Shown: positions 47,934 to 61,800 of the stretch, one piece after another
Numbering within the stretch: the stretch's first letter is position 1
How the letters are laid out: each line of letters opens with the position of its first letter
Origin: Motacilla alba alba
Lineage: Eukaryota; Chordata; Aves; Passeriformes; Motacillidae
Assembly: GCF_015832195.1 (NCBI RefSeq)
Contig: NC_052026.1
Span: 16,091,013 to 16,155,012 of the forward strand
Reading direction: 5' to 3'
Length of the DNA stretch: 64,000 nucleotides
Notes under the pieces: generated by a model
Told to the model about the DNA's origin: nothing
Database searches by the model: none
The model's input: only the letters and a program-made list of their open reading frames with translations
Made by a program: the position numbers and the translations under genes

Positions 47934-50900
47934 TACAGAATACAAAGTTCACCTTTGGGGCTTTGTCTCATGCTTCCTTGCTTATGCTATGCACACTTTC
48001 AGGCCAGTATCCCTGCTCCTTCCCTGCTCCCAGACCCCATAATTCAGCCACAAACAGCTGGATCCTCTCTTAGCCCTGAATTGCACTGGGGATGTGGGGC
48101 TGTGGGGCAGGAGGGTGGCCATGGCAGCGCACCCAAGCAGGGCACCACACATCCCAGCAGAGGCTGTTGGTGCAGCACCCAGCAGGGCCAGGGATGGTGA
48201 TGATGGGATTAAAGTGCTGCTGTCACACCACCCAGCAGGATCACACCCTGGGATCCACGACTGCTCCATGGTCTGACATGTGAATTGATTCCAGCAGGGA
48301 CACTCCATTCTGGTTCCTTAGCAGATCTGGGCTTCATGCCAAGTTTTTAGTAAATCATAATTAGGAGCTCAGATGGCAGGGATTGGTATGATGAACAGAT
48401 CCAAGCAGGGAACTTGGTTCCAATCCCCTTTTTTTTTTACCATAGAACTAGAAGAATGACCACCCAGCACTGAGAAAGCTCAATTTAGCAATGCTTATTG
48501 CTCAGTTGAACAGAGTGAATTGCACGTAATAATCTTCCGCTCTCAGAGCAATCCGTCTCCTGAAAAATTCTACTTCATCATTGTGGACTAGCTCAAGAAG
48601 AAATTATTTTAACCTTGGCATTAGAATTCTGGATAAGATCCTCAATACTCACAACTGGACAAAGAAAAAGGTCAGAGGAGACATATTGTTCTGAACTCAT
48701 TTTCCTTTTTTATAGCTTTCCAATTGTATTGGAGACTAAGAACACAGTAAGGAAACTATTGGTCAGAAACAGATCCTCTCCTCATCAGAGCTCAACTTGC
48801 TGCAGGAGGCAGAGCAGATATTAGTCAGGACAGAGCTCCTGGGCTGAGGTCCAGCTTTGCAGCCCCAGCAGGGAATGCTCCTACAGATTTCTATCCCAGC
48901 CAGCTGTGGCCAAACCCCATGTCCTTTGTATAATGGAACACACAGACCAGGATGTCAGAATCCATTCCAAGGATTTTGCCAGATAACAGTTAACAAGGAT
49001 ACTCATTTTTACTATTTTATAAAAGCTGCTGGCTGTTATATGAAGGCTTTGGGCTTTGCTGGAGAATAAGTATGAAAGAGTCTACATTACTTCCTCCACT
49101 GAGGTTACTTCTCTAGTTCCAAGCAGCAGGACTTCAGCAGAGTCAAGATAAAAGAGTAGGGCATGTATAATTAAATACTAATTTCTACCATGTTTTCAGA
49201 AATACCAATAATATTATTCTCAGTATGTGTGATAATTTGAGTATTTCACCACTTTTCTTGAATGTTTTACTTGCAATAACCTGTGATATTTTAAATAATT
49301 TTAGTTTATTTTGACCTTTTATAATTAATAGATTATCTCTACAAGATCTTCTTTTTCTCATGCTACATATTTTTCCTCACAAAGTTAGTCTAATATTAAA
49401 AGTAATTTCAGATTGGCTGCATCTTTTGAGGGAGTGGACATTTTTTCTTAGTAACTTTTCAAAGGAATTCCATGTTTGGAGCATTCTACTAGCATTAAAG
49501 TACTCTGTATTCGACCACTGACTTAAATGGGGAGATTAAACTAAAAACAATATATTTGGCAAATGCCATCCCCTACACTTGGTTTTGAGCAGGCATCTCA
49601 ATTTTTTTTCATCAGTTATAAATAGATGTCATATCTAACAGGATCACATTCCTTCTTGTTAGTCAGCACTTTAATAGTAAAATACTTGACCACTGCAACA
49701 TTTTTCTACTGGAGTAGTTAATGGAAACCTCAGTATAGCTGCTATTATGTATTCAAAGTATTTGCCAATTTCCTCTCAGCATGTGAAAACCCTTATTTGT
49801 GAGCAACTTGCTTCATACACTGGGACTATCCCAAGGAAGGCAATTACTGCACGAACCGTGGTTACAGTGTAACGTCCTCCAAAGCACAAAAACATCAGAC
49901 AAAACACCCCAGAATGACTTTATTGACACCACAGCCTGCAAAGAAGAGCCACCCTTTAAACCAGCTGTACCCAAGGCTGACCTTTCCTAAGGTAACTCAA
50001 TCACAGTCCATTTGGCAGCACAGTGATTTTATCAAAGCACCTTCTGTTTTCATAATTGACTTCATCAATTTTTGCTGAATTTGCTGCATGCTAAATTTTT
50101 AATTCAGGTGCAGCTTCTCTTTCAGGAAATACAGAATATTGAATCATTTGAACTTTAAGATACAGATTTACACACATCAGTGATGCCTCCAGAAGTTTTA
50201 TGGACATCTACTTTCCTTTAAAGTACCTAACAGATGGCCCACAAGTTTCCAGAAACAATCACAGAAGTCAAACTTATAGGTCAAACCATCTTCTCTGAAT
50301 ATTAACAATAGAAATGGCTGTAATTTTAAAACCAAAAAACCACAGTCCTACTGAAGTACTTTAATAAAAAAATAAAATGAGCATAAAAATACTCTAACAC
50401 CTCCTCAGAATTCAAACTGTTCACAGGAAAAAGTGAAAAAATCCAAAAATCATAGCAAGGAAAATAAAAAGGTGATTAGGGATATACAAAAAAAGAAGTT
50501 CAGGAACAGTTGTTCAAAGACGGTTCAAAATAGGGATGTGGAACTAAATGGGAAATAAAATTCATGTCCTAGAACACAACATAATCATCTTGGAAACTAA
50601 AAACATGACTGCAAAACTCATCTCATATGAGCAATGATGAAGCTAAAAAAATCATGGTATTTATGACTCCCGTAACACCAAAAGGACACCAGAAATCAGA
50701 CCCCAAAACACATCAAAAACCATTCCAAACAAACACTGAAAGCAAGATTTTAGAAGCCTTCAAACTTCAAAATGACTCTTCACACTTTAAATGCATCTTG
50801 TGTGATCAAACTCCTTAATTCCCTTATAGATCAAGTTCATTAGGAACTGTGCTAATAAGCAAGGAACTTTGGACTTAATGTTTTCGACCTCAGGAGTTTT

Positions 50901-53900
50901 CAGCTGGGTTGAACTTCCAGCTGTGAAGCCACAGAGTGGTGCCAGCCTTTGGACAAACACAGTGGGCTGAGTGTGCAAATACCCTCCCGCAAGGCAGACT
51001 GGAGTGACTGGCTGGTACCAGTGAGAGTGTCCCATTTCCTTAGGCAATGGTGAGGGCTTTTTTTTATAATTATAAAGGTGTTTTGAGAGCAAAACACTCA
51101 CATGATTTTAGCAGAGGCTTTGCTGGCCCTCTAAGCTGACAAAACATGTTGGTGTATTTCAGTGATGACTTATGCCCATTCATTTTTGTGTCATTTTGGT
51201 TTTCTTGGCATCTGACTGGATTCTTCCTAAGGCAGTGGAAGGGGAGAAGAAAATTGGTTTTTGTAGATTTTTGCCCCCACTGCTCATGTTGAAATGGTAG
51301 GGCAGCAATTTGTGAGTTTGGGTGATGGCTGTGCAGTGAAGGCAATATCCAAATTTGGATCTTGCGCTGGGGAGGGAAGTTTGCTCCAATGGATACAGAT
51401 ATTTCTTACGGACAGAGCTCCTCCCCCCCCCTCTCATCACTGATCTCATATCTGAGATCCCCTTCCACCTTCTCTACCTTTGTATTTTTCAATATTTTGA
51501 AGTCTTTGCTGCTCCAGGGGAGGATCTTTCTCATATGTCTAGAAGGAACATCACTGTTGTTTTTGTGAATGTTCAAGCAGCATGTCAGACCAAGGAACTG
51601 CTCAGGGCAGCAGGGACTGGAATCAGTTACCCACCGAGTTCCATGGTGTACCTCTGAAAGCATGACACAGCTCATGAATCACTTTTCCTTTACACCAGTA
51701 TGGAATATGACTGGAAAATACATCTATAAACCATACAAGTTCATAAGAAAAGTTATAAGGAAAGATGCAATTTCTTACCTTTCATTTATTAACTTTAATA
51801 GGAATTACCCGTAAATTCCCAGTAACGAAACTTAAATGAAAACTGAGATTTTGCCTCATTTTCTGAGGTCAGAGGAAGTTTTCCACACCCAGACAGGTGA
51901 TTCATCTCAGGCAATAGAAAGATTTTTGCCTTGCTTTCTTACTCACGTCTTTAGCACTGCTGGTATCCCAATGTACAATAGGTGCTTAGCCAGGGAGAAA
52001 TTATTTTTCACTGCACAGGAAGGAGGAGGAATTCCACCGAGGAGTGGAATGCAGTGTCTTCAGAACCAAACTCCAGCAATCTGGAGGTGGCAACCTGCAT
52101 TGCCCCATACAAGTGTTCTTTCACCTTTGGAGCCAGCCCTTTCTTGGAAGTACCTCTCTCACAGTGCAGCTCCTTCTCTTTTTTCTCATGAAACCTTCTT
52201 ACTCCTCGAATAATTCCTAAATTAATTGTCCCAATCCCATGTAAAGGATGGGCTGGGTAATGAAATCTCCCCACAAACGAGGAAATAACTCAAGCAGAAG
52301 TGATAAGCATCAAATTCTTTTCTGAGGGCTCAGCTGAAGGCAGAGGTTAGTTCCACGTTTCAAGCTGGCCACAAGGTGTGGCCCCATTCTAAAAGAGGTG
52401 GCAATGCCTGGAATGTAAAAATAACTGACGCAGACTCTGCTCTACCTGGGGTTTTTCCATTACAGATCTGATATCTTAATGATAGGTTGGACTTGAATAG
52501 TCCTTCATGGAAACATTCTTTTGGAAATTAAAAAAATCATAGTCTTTGGATTCTTTGAGAGTTTTTTTCCCTCAAAAATCCTCTATAATTTTCTAGGAAG
52601 CTGTGTCACTGCTATCGAATTTTACAAGCTACTGCAAAAGTCTATCTGAGGTATCACTTACTGTTTAGTTCCAGGGGTAATCTTCAAAGTTTTGGTGGGA
52701 CTTTATTAAATTCTTGTAGAATCCTACTATACTTGCTCCTATTAAATTTCCTATTGTTTTTCCACAGGGGTTTGCACAGCCTGTTAAAGCAAAAGCCTGG
52801 AGTCAGTATAATCTAATTTGGACATTCTGATGACTGAATTTAAAGGGGAAAATTGAGTCATCATTAATTTGCAACACACTGCCAGACTTAACAGTAAATA
52901 CTATCACCATAGTTTTGGAAATATCTATCACAAAGCTTATGCTCCAAGTCTTCTACAAACTGGTTTACTACCGCAAACAAACAATCTCAATAATTTCATG
53001 CTGATATAGACAGCTGGATCCTAAACCCCTATCCTTGAAAATATAAATTTAAAAGTCAAAATAACTTAGCTTCTGCCTTCAAATATTCTTATAGAAAATA
53101 AAAACAAGCAAACAGAAAATGGTTTACTGTTATCTAATTGGAAAGCAGAGGTTTTCCTTTGAAACAAACACATTTTATGACTATCCAGGATGAACAAATT
53201 GGAGCAGAGAGCTAATAATTTATACCAGCATTGCTCCATGCATCAAGGATCTTTTATGCTCCTGGGAGGGCATTACAAAAATTAGAGTAATGTAGCAGAA
53301 AGAATGAGTTTGATCTTCCATTACAGCATTATTCTATCACTCTTGCTTTGCATTTCTGGCAACTTCACAAGGAACATCTCAAAGACTGAGAGAAGTGTGC
53401 CTGCTGGTCAGAATTCACTGGGCTTATCTTGGACTGTGAGACTTCTAAAAAATATGTAGCAGATGAGAAAAATGGTATTTCCTCTGTGCTTGCTCCCTTT
53501 CATGCAGAAAGCTGTATATTTCATGAGAGTATTTAAAATCTTCTCCAGCCCCTTTGATCATGTTGTTAATTTTGTTTAATTGGCTCCATCCCCGCCTCAA
53601 GAGCAGGGAATTTATAGGATTCTCTTTACTGGCACATGAGCATCATAAGGGGACTGACCCAATGAGTTTCAAATGGCAGTTGGAAAGATACTGTGAAAAT
53701 ACTGTGACAAGCAGCAAGAAATTATGAAAGTGAACTCAGGACTCACATTTTGAACTAATTCAGTACTTCAAATGAAGGAAAAATTCATATACATTCATCA
53801 TTATTGATAATAATAGTAAAGTAAGTAGATAAAGCCCAACTCATAGGCATTATGCATAATCTGCTTTGCAGTGATCACAGAAGGCAGCCACCTTCAGCAC

Positions 53901-53956
53901 AATAACCCAGGAATGGCCTCACAGGCAGCATAAATTACAGGGATTTGATGCTGAAT
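47934..53956. other. Non-coding DNA without recognised genes
   Basis: A GC-richer patch at 48000-48270 has frames open on both strands (up to 108 codons) with repeated CAGCAGGG/CCAGCAG words and no recognisable product. Several frames of about 90-125 codons occur between 50780 and 52270 (for example 51836-52213), none with a domain I know. Nothing else is called. Confidence 0.42.
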
Positions 53957-53994
<38 letters not shown>

Positions 53995-53995
53995 T
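53957..53995 (+). repeat. Compound (AC)12(AT)7 microsatellite
   Basis: Twelve AC units (53957-53980) pass directly into about seven AT units (53981-53995). The purity suggests a polymorphic locus. Alternating purine-pyrimidine runs of this kind can adopt Z-DNA under supercoiling. Confidence 0.97.
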
Positions 53996-56900
53996 CAAGA
54001 TTTCCAATAAACATTTAAATTAAAATAAGATGAAGGTGACTACTGATTTACAGTCCTGTTCTTCAGATATCAGGATCACAGTTTCCAAAGCTGGTAAGAA
54101 ATTCAACCAAGAAGGGGTCTGCAATGTACTTCTCAGGGCAGCCCATACCCCCACATCTCAGCTACAAATAAGACCCTCTGCAGAACTGTACCAGAAAATG
54201 GAACTGCAGTGTTTTGCAGGAGATGCTGCAATGAAACTTCCCAGCAAAGTCTCACCCTTTACAACACAAAATTAAGAAAGACTTTAAGAAACTTTTTATT
54301 GAAATCAACAGAAAGTCTTTCAGTGACCCTTGGTTTCCATTATTAACTTGTAACACAGCTGAAAATAAACATCTTTACTGCAAAATAACAAAGGGCAAAT
54401 GAGGAGGTTCTGTTACTGAAAAATACATTTCAGTACGAAAGTTCACTGGCTGAGTAAGCACTTCACAGTACTTTTCTTAATATTTTTTCAATATATATTA
54501 TAAAACCAACTTCTCCCATTAATGATACAGAAGTGCATATATGACAATTTTGTACTTCATGCACTTTCTCCATTCAGGGTACATTTTGTGAACAAACCTC
54601 CAAGACACAAACACTAGTAACTCATTAGCATAACAAGAGTATATTAATAAAATCAGTGGCATAATAAAACAAGCAACACCAACATTTTGTCACTCATGTA
54701 TCTTCCATGAAAAAAAATACTAATATCAATGTCACTGATAAAAGTGTGACTTCATTCTTCTGTCACACAAAATATCACTACTACATAATTAATGCCACTA
54801 AACTCACAGGCTGCACACATGTGTTGCTTTTATCCCCCTTGGAAGGAAATAATTCCAGTGGTTTTCATCATATGCAAGTCAGTTTTGCTTTTCAACCCTA
54901 AAAGAAAAGCATTGTTTAAGAATTCATTAAGCACTGTATTTTCAGTCCAGACTCCTGTGCACAAAAGGAAGGGCATTCACAGGATGGGAAGGATTGCTCC
55001 TGCAAAGGAGGCACCCTTGCCCAAGCTTGGTTTGCCACCATTCTGTGAGGGACTGAATCCTCACTAGCACTTGCTCTGGTTGATAAACTGCTCCTGCTTA
55101 CCAAGGCCCTAAAAAACATCTTCCAGCAGTTGTTGCATTAGGTCCTAACTCAGCTGAAAGTAAAAATATTTACTGCAAAGGAAGAAGGAACTGCAAATGC
55201 ACCAAAGGTACTAATGATATTGAGCCCCTCGAGATCCCAGCCGGCTTTTGGGACAGAATCAACAAATTTTGTTCCTGACTATCTACCTGCTGCAGAGAAA
55301 ATGGGGCTGATTTCTGTTATTGATCAACCCACACATCGCAGCAGCTGCTTCCAGCACATCCAGTGACGCAATCTGACCAGAAAGGTGAGAAAGGAGGTGA
55401 GTCACTACCCTGAGATGAGACACACGGGCACTGATGCAACAGCAGGGGGATGTCAGTTTTTAAATTAATGCTAGAGTGCCAAAACAGCCTTCAGTCCTGG
55501 GTGCTTTGTTAAGAAGACCCAAAGTTAAGATCCTCTCACTCAGAAGAGGCAATGCTCATCTGGACCCGCTTCTTAGTGATGTTTCTTCCTCCCCTTAAAA
55601 GTTACTTGGGCAGGGATGAAGTGGGGCCCATTGAAAGCCACCTGCAATACCAGAACTCTGAAATGAGGGAAAGAAATCCTTCCTGATGTCTGTGAAATCA
55701 TAGGGATTTGATACTTGTCCCTGTTACTTCTGACTACAGGGTCATGCATTTAAAAGCTCTGGCCTTACACTAAAGCAGATGTGTGTATTAAGATCTCTTC
55801 TGCGATTCATTATCAATTCTAGAACACAATTTTGTTTCCTGAACAGAACAGCATCATCATTCATCGCTTTTCACTTGCAAACAGCTGCTATTTGCATGTG
55901 AGTGGAGTCCTGCTTCTTAAAACAAAGGAGAGAAGGAAAAAAAGTGTGTAGTATTGTTCCTTATGATCGCCAGCTCCAGCCTTCATTGCTGGGCATGAGG
56001 CCTCAGAAAAGAGACCTTGCAAAGCTGAGCGGTTCTTTGTGCTCTTCTGCACAGCTAAGACCATGCATCAAAAGAATGTCTTCTGCTGCAATGTCTTTTC
56101 CATACAGAAGAGAATATGTGAAACTTAAAACTCCATGATGAATGTGAAAAATCTTCAAGAGCAAAGAAGAATTAAATGCAAGCTGCTGCAGCCTCTGAAC
56201 TCTGCAGCACAGCTCAGTTCTAACAGCATGAAAGGAAGAGGTGGAGTAGACAAATGATGGTAAATTGAATGAAGTAGGAGGTTAAAAGGGAAGAAAAAAG
56301 GTAGTATGTCTTCTGGAACTGAAATTGCAGGAAAACACCAGAAAGCTGGAAACCGAAAAAAGAAGTGGAATGAAACCTTTATATGCTGGGTGAATCACTG
56401 TTTGGCTAGAAACCAGGAAATAATTGCTGGAACAGGCAAACAGTGAAAAGCCATTATGAGACCCTCAGCAGGAAACAAGCAAGATGGCTCGGGAGAAGCT
56501 GCTGGGCTGGCTCTGGACAATCCCATTGGTGATGCAGGTTAACAGAAAACAGGGTAAACAGGAATTAGGGAACAGACTCCTGCTCACTGTGAGATGTAAT
56601 ACTACAGTGGTCTGATCTGACAAGCTACGGGAAACACTGATCCTAAGAATCACAAATTAACTTGGTAAGAATTAATCTGCCTAAGTCAAAAGATGACATT
56701 TAAATCTCTAAAATGGAAGCAAAAGATTTCTTTCTTCTATCCTTCCATAAACTGGGTGGCTACATCTGGTTTTAAAAGGAGCACTTTTTTGTTTCCTACT
56801 AAAAAAAAAATAGTTTTCCACAAAGCGTTGGCTTTTCTTGGTAAAATGCTGATTCATTAAAATAGAAAAAAAAAATCATTGCGAAATACACAGAGGGCTT

Positions 56901-57364
56901 TAAACTGTATTAAGGTTCTAGAACAGACATGTAGTTTGAGTCTTGCACTTCCATGAGAGGAAAACTGTAATGTAACTCTGAAAAGACAATAGCAAAAATA
57001 AGACACTCTGGAAACATTTCCAAATTCAAAATTTGAGATTCTAAACCAAAATCTTTTGATTGAAAAAATTTGTGTTTCCACTGTTTACTTTTTTTTTTAA
57101 CAAAACAAAATCAGAAACTATTTCCATTAGCTTTAAAGGCAAACTTTCAGAATAATTTTCTCTAAACAGACAGAGATATTCACTTAGCTTGATAAGTGCA
57201 AGAACAGTTGAGTAGGACATGTCTTTGAGAAAGAGCAGGAGGATCAGATTGTACTAACTAGGTTTAGGCAAAAAAAATGTTCTTCTCTCCCAAAAGATTA
57301 TTAAGAAGCTGAAGACATTACTGCACTGTCTTTATCAAAGTACAAGGCATAACCAGTTGCTAAA
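53996..57364. other. Non-coding, nothing recognised
   Basis: AT-rich. Frames of 60-91 codons (for example 54792-55067 plus) match nothing known. A/T runs occur near 56801-56811 and 57088-57099. No retroelement is called. Confidence 0.42.
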
Positions 57365-58219
57365 ATCTCCCTCCTGTGAGGTCAGATAGAGTCACCAGCA
57401 GGAGGATGCTGAGGAGGAGCGACTGCAGTGTGAAGGAGGCTGTGGCTCCTGCCCCATCCCAGAGCATGACTCGAGTGAACTCTTGCTGTGAAGAGACTGA
57501 GTGACCAGGGGGTATCTGAGCACTGGGCAATTAATAAAACTATTCAGTCCTCACTCCTGGCAAGTCTCACTTCTGGGTGGCATTAAATATTACAATATTA
57601 ATCCTTTGTAACAGCCGTGAAGAGACACTCAAGTGAAGGAGATTTTAGCCCTCAACCATTAACATAATTAGCTTTTATTCTGTTTTTTTTTTTCAGGCCA
57701 ACTCAGAGCATTAAATGCACGTACAATTTTCCTAGTTCTTATAGAGTACACAGATGTGAGCTAATTGAAACATCTCAGAAAACATGTATCTTTTGGAGGA
57801 AATATCCATTTCTTGTGCCTACTGATGTCTTTGTAATTTCACCCTCTTAAGAGATAATAGCTGTCTTCTTTTCCCCTGTAAATTAAAGGTACCCTTATTA
57901 ACTCAATAAAATAATAGTGGTAAAAGGGAACAAGTAGCAGGCCCATTATACTCTTGCATTGCATAAAACCAGTATTCTTCAATAGAACTTTTAACTGTGA
58001 CTGGTCTCTAGAAATTAGACTTCTAAGGAGAAAAAATATTTACACAGGACTTCAAGATTTTAAAATTTAACTTCATTCTAAATTAAAAACCAAAACTTAT
58101 AAAAGCTGTGCACACTATCACACAGACTGCAAAGAACAACACTAGCAGGGAATGGTATTTCCCCCAGAATACTCTTTCAGATTACTAAGCCAAATATTGT
58201 GTCTCTTAATTAATAGCTG
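57365..58219. other. Non-coding; LTR-like GC-richer segment at 57375-57590
   Basis: The segment starts TGTGAGGTCAGATAG, has a GC-richer body, then AATTAATAAAACTATTCAG followed by a short R/U5-like stretch ending TGGGTGGCA. That is the general build of a solo retroviral LTR (TG...CA, late polyadenylation signal), but I recognise no family and see no target-site duplication, so I do not call it as one. A run of 11 T occurs near 57683. The rest is plain AT-rich DNA. Confidence 0.3.
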
Positions 58220-58575
58220 TTGATTGATTTCTCTTTCATATATTTTTCCAATTGCTTTTAAATTCATGAAAACTTTTGCTTTCAACAGGATCCTGTGGAA
58301 GAGAGTTCCACAGGTGAATCCCATGGCTGTAAACTTCTGCTGTTCTGAACCTGCCTGATGCTCTTTTCATTTCATGCCCCACATTTTGTTGGGAGACACA
58401 GTGAGCAATTTCCTCCTCACTTTTTCCATGCCACTCTGATTTCATGGATATCTATCATGGCCTTCATTTACAGGCTAAAAAGTCCCACTCTTCATTCATT
58501 ATCCAAGAGGATGCAGCATCACTCCCTTGATTTGGAATGCTATTTCCACAATTTTCCATCTTCTGGAATTCTACT
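58220..58575 (-). mobile_element. Ancient CR1 LINE fragment
   Basis: The plus strand reads as the reverse complement of the old amniote CR1: CAATTGCTTTTAAATTCATG, AGAGTTCCACAGGTGAATCC (about 58298), GTTCTGAACCTGCCTGATGC (about 58342), TTTTCCATGCCACTCTGATT (about 58422), ATCTATCATGGCCTTCATTT (about 58450), GGCTAAAAAGTCCCACTC (about 58473) and GATTTGGAATGCTATTTCCA (about 58529). Translating the minus strand gives a reverse-transcriptase C-terminal signature with WNSLPQDPV and S-FHEFKSNW, split between two frames. It is inactive and similar in age and orientation to the interrupted copy at 1.1-2.5 kb, but a separate insertion. Confidence 0.85.
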
Positions 58576-58744
58576 GCATTTCCTTTGAAGCACAAAACCA
58601 AAAATTAGTATACAGAGTTATGGATTAAACAGCAAAACATGCAGCAACTTTATAATGCTTTCTGCTTTGTTTGTTTATATTTTTCCTGATTTTTGTCAAT
58701 ATCCATTTTTTTGACCAATCCTGGGTATTAAACTGACAAAGAGA
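58576..58744. other. Short spacer between two CR1 remnants
   Basis: AT-rich, unassigned. It may include further diverged CR1 sequence that I cannot align. Confidence 0.35.
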
Positions 58745-58858
58745 ACTCAGTGAGACTCAACTGGGTGATGCCCTGACCCTGCTTTGAGCAGGGGGGTTGC
58801 AGTATAATTTCTCTAGATGTCTCTTCCAATTTCAAAAACTCAGCGAGTCTGGGATTCA
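58745..58858 (+). mobile_element. CR1 LINE 3' tail fragment
   Basis: CTGCTTTGAGCAGGGGGGTT, then a decayed 'ggactagatgatctctagaggtc' block (TTTCTCTAGATGTCTCTTCC), AATTTCAAAAACTCAGCGAG and TCTGGGATTC. This is the usual 3' end of an avian CR1. It is on the opposite strand to the neighbouring ancient copy and therefore a separate event. Only about the last 110 bases are present, as expected from severe 5' truncation. Confidence 0.7.
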
Positions 58859-61800
58859 AGCTTAGGGGATGGCAGATGAAAGATTTCTATTTTGCCACTG
58901 TCCAAGACATTGGAATCATTCCTGTCTGTCCCAGAGTTATGCACAGCCTCAGCAACCCCCGCTGGAGAAAAATGAACAGAAACTGGATCAAGCACAGAAA
59001 ATCATTACTAAGATGAATGGGAAAGGCAGAGCTTATCTTCCACAAGAAAACTAAATGAACTTAGGCTCAGCCTAGCAGACTGAAGCCTGCAAAGGTTTAT
59101 GATTGATGTCTGAAGTACATTAGAGAGTTAAATACATTGAATGGCTATTTTAGCTATATGATACCATTGAATTAACAACAAATTGTTCAGGTGTATTAAC
59201 CATTCTTGAAAAAACTCAAGCTAGAATATAAGAGAAATATTCTGTGAAGGTTTTAAACAACCTTCATCTGCCAGTGATTCTGGCAGTACCAAAATCAAAA
59301 GCTTATTATATTTAATATTGAGTTTACCAAGTTTTGACATTTTTGTGAGCTCTTTCTTTCTTGAAACTAAATGATGGGAGAGACAATGTAATTTTACAAT
59401 GTGCTTTAGCTTTCATGAAATTTCAGAATGTAATGGAATATGACACTTGAAATTTCTCTATCCACATCCATCTCAAGTGCAATATATGCAGCTTGAATCT
59501 ATGAGCTATAGCAACAAGTCTGAGAGAGGCTTTCCACAAATTCTGGATATAATTCTTAACAATTTAATGAGGAAAAACTTCAAAAGTCTCAGAACTGTCT
59601 ATATTGAAAAAATAAATACAAGCCCAGAGAAATACAGCTCTTGGAAAAGTTGATTAATGACTTAGAAATTATAGCTGCTAACTCTTTCTAAGGAGATGTC
59701 ACAAATGTTTACAGAGCTAAAGCAGCAATGGTTCTATCACTTCAAATAAGGGCCCTTATTAATGACTGGAAACAACAACAAATTCCTTGAACATTAGGTC
59801 AGAAAACTCAAGACAACAGCCTACATTCTGCCTATTAAAACAGGAGAAGAAAGTACAATCAAAGTAATCAAACTGAACAGGCTTCTACGCTTGCTTTTCA
59901 AAACCTCATGTTCCCTGACCTCCCTGTGCATGAAGCATTTAAGCTACACAAAGGTGGGGCAGAGTTTGGGAACCCGTTGGCCTCGGCCCTGGAGAGCTGT
60001 TCAGCTGCTGCTGTGTCAGAGGACCCAGCATGTCAGATTTTATTTGAGCTGCAAAAGTCAATCCGGTAGTTAGGAAGTGCAGAGCATGAGACATTATACA
60101 CCTCATAAACTCTTCTACTCAAAGCATTCTACACAAAAGACTTTGAGTCACTGACTTTTTCAGGACTAGTTAAGTACATAAAGCATGTCCAGTGCATTGC
60201 TGCTACAACAAAAGGTCTGTCACACCATGCAGAAGGCTTGTGCCTACTCATTAACAGCTTGGGTAAGACCTCCCGCTCCTCCCAGGCTGTGTCCACCCTG
60301 GCACACGTGTGCATCTTATTTTGCACCACATGCAGGGAAAGATCAACTCAGCTGAGAGTTCTGTTTGTTTCCTGAAGAAAGAGCAACAGAGCCTTTCTAA
60401 CTCTTTAATTTTAAACAGGAAAAAAAAATGTTATTCCAGTTTTTAGACAAATATTTTTAGCATCTCTGAGGATCATTTTACTCCTCCTTTGATGGAGCAG
60501 CATTATCACATTATCTCTGGAGTGAACACAAGTCTCCCTACAATTCACATTTTAATTCTCATTTTAATCACTCTCTCTTACCAAGTCTTGACCTCGCTAA
60601 GGGAATGGCACATACATCACTGGCCTCAGGAGAGTCAGTTCAAGACACTTTTTTGTACATAAATTATTTCTGAATATGTACATAAGACATACAAAAGTGC
60701 CCAACACTTAAATCTTTAATTACTATTATTGCAGATTACACAAATCTCCCTCTTATTAAAGTGGTGAACTTCTGACAGGATTCAAACAAATTACTCTTGT
60801 GTGGTGGAACAGATCATATCTGGAACAGCCAGTCCAATCAATCACCATCCTGCTGTGGAGCAATAGTGATGGCAGTTGCCTTGTCAGTCTTCTTTGGAGA
60901 GCTCCTGGGGAGTAGAGCAGGAGTGAACAGGTTCAAGGTAAGCTCAGTTGCCAGTGTTTGCTTGTGGATGTTTTTTTAATGTTTTAATTTAATTGCTTAA
61001 CTGATTTTGTTTCAGAGCCTTTTGGACACCTGAGCTGATTTACCAGTATAATTAACTCATTTAGGCTTTAATATTCTGATCAAAAATTTAATTTGAATGT
61101 GAATACATTTATTTGCCCAAGTATATTCCTTTTTCTACTTAATTCTGCTGTCATTTTTCGAAATTTACTGCTTGAAGAGCACACTTAAATATTTCAGCCA
61201 AAAGGTCTGGCTCAATCCCATCTCATTTGATGGGAAATCTTTGAAAGACTTGGCTGGAAGTGGATGGGTTCCCAATGGTTCCCTAAAGGAACACCAGGGA
61301 CAGCTGAGTGGCCATCATAGCACTTCTTTCACAAATATTTACCAAAGTGCCAATATACATTTTATACTGTTCCTTAGGGTCAACACACCCCGGACATTAC
61401 ATAACTTTCTACAAACAAATAAAACTTAAAGAAAACTTCCTTGGAGTTTCCTGGAACTCTGGATAGAGTAGAGCTGAAGGCTTTAGCTCCACTTCACTAT
61501 GCTGCCACTTAAACCATCCATTTTCTTTACCTCCAGTATTTATGATGACCAGAAATGGTTCCAAGACCACAGGAATAATGCACACGGAATCCTCAGTAAC
61601 ACATATGTAATAATATGAACATGATGGATCTTTATTAACTCAGATTCTACACTTTTAATATTCTGTGGCCCAGATTTACTGACATCTTGCAGCCATTCAC
61701 TGGTTATTCTGGTACTTGCCTGTATGGAACTACTAAGAGAAATTGTATATTAGCCTTGTCTCTGTAACTTACAGTAACTTCCCGTTATACATAAATGGAA

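Noticed and set aside
48000..48270. GC-rich patch as a possible CpG island or exon
   Set aside because: CpG is scarce despite the GC content, and frames are open on both strands without a recognisable product.
52440..52530. GATAGGTTGGACTTGAATAG, recalling a CR1 3' end
   Set aside because: Only a short stretch agrees, with no terminal octamer repeat and no upstream CR1 blocks.
60797..60979. Frame running through a good splice-donor-like AAGGTAAGC
   Set aside because: No acceptor, no recognisable peptide and no neighbouring exon. Isolated donor-like sites are common.
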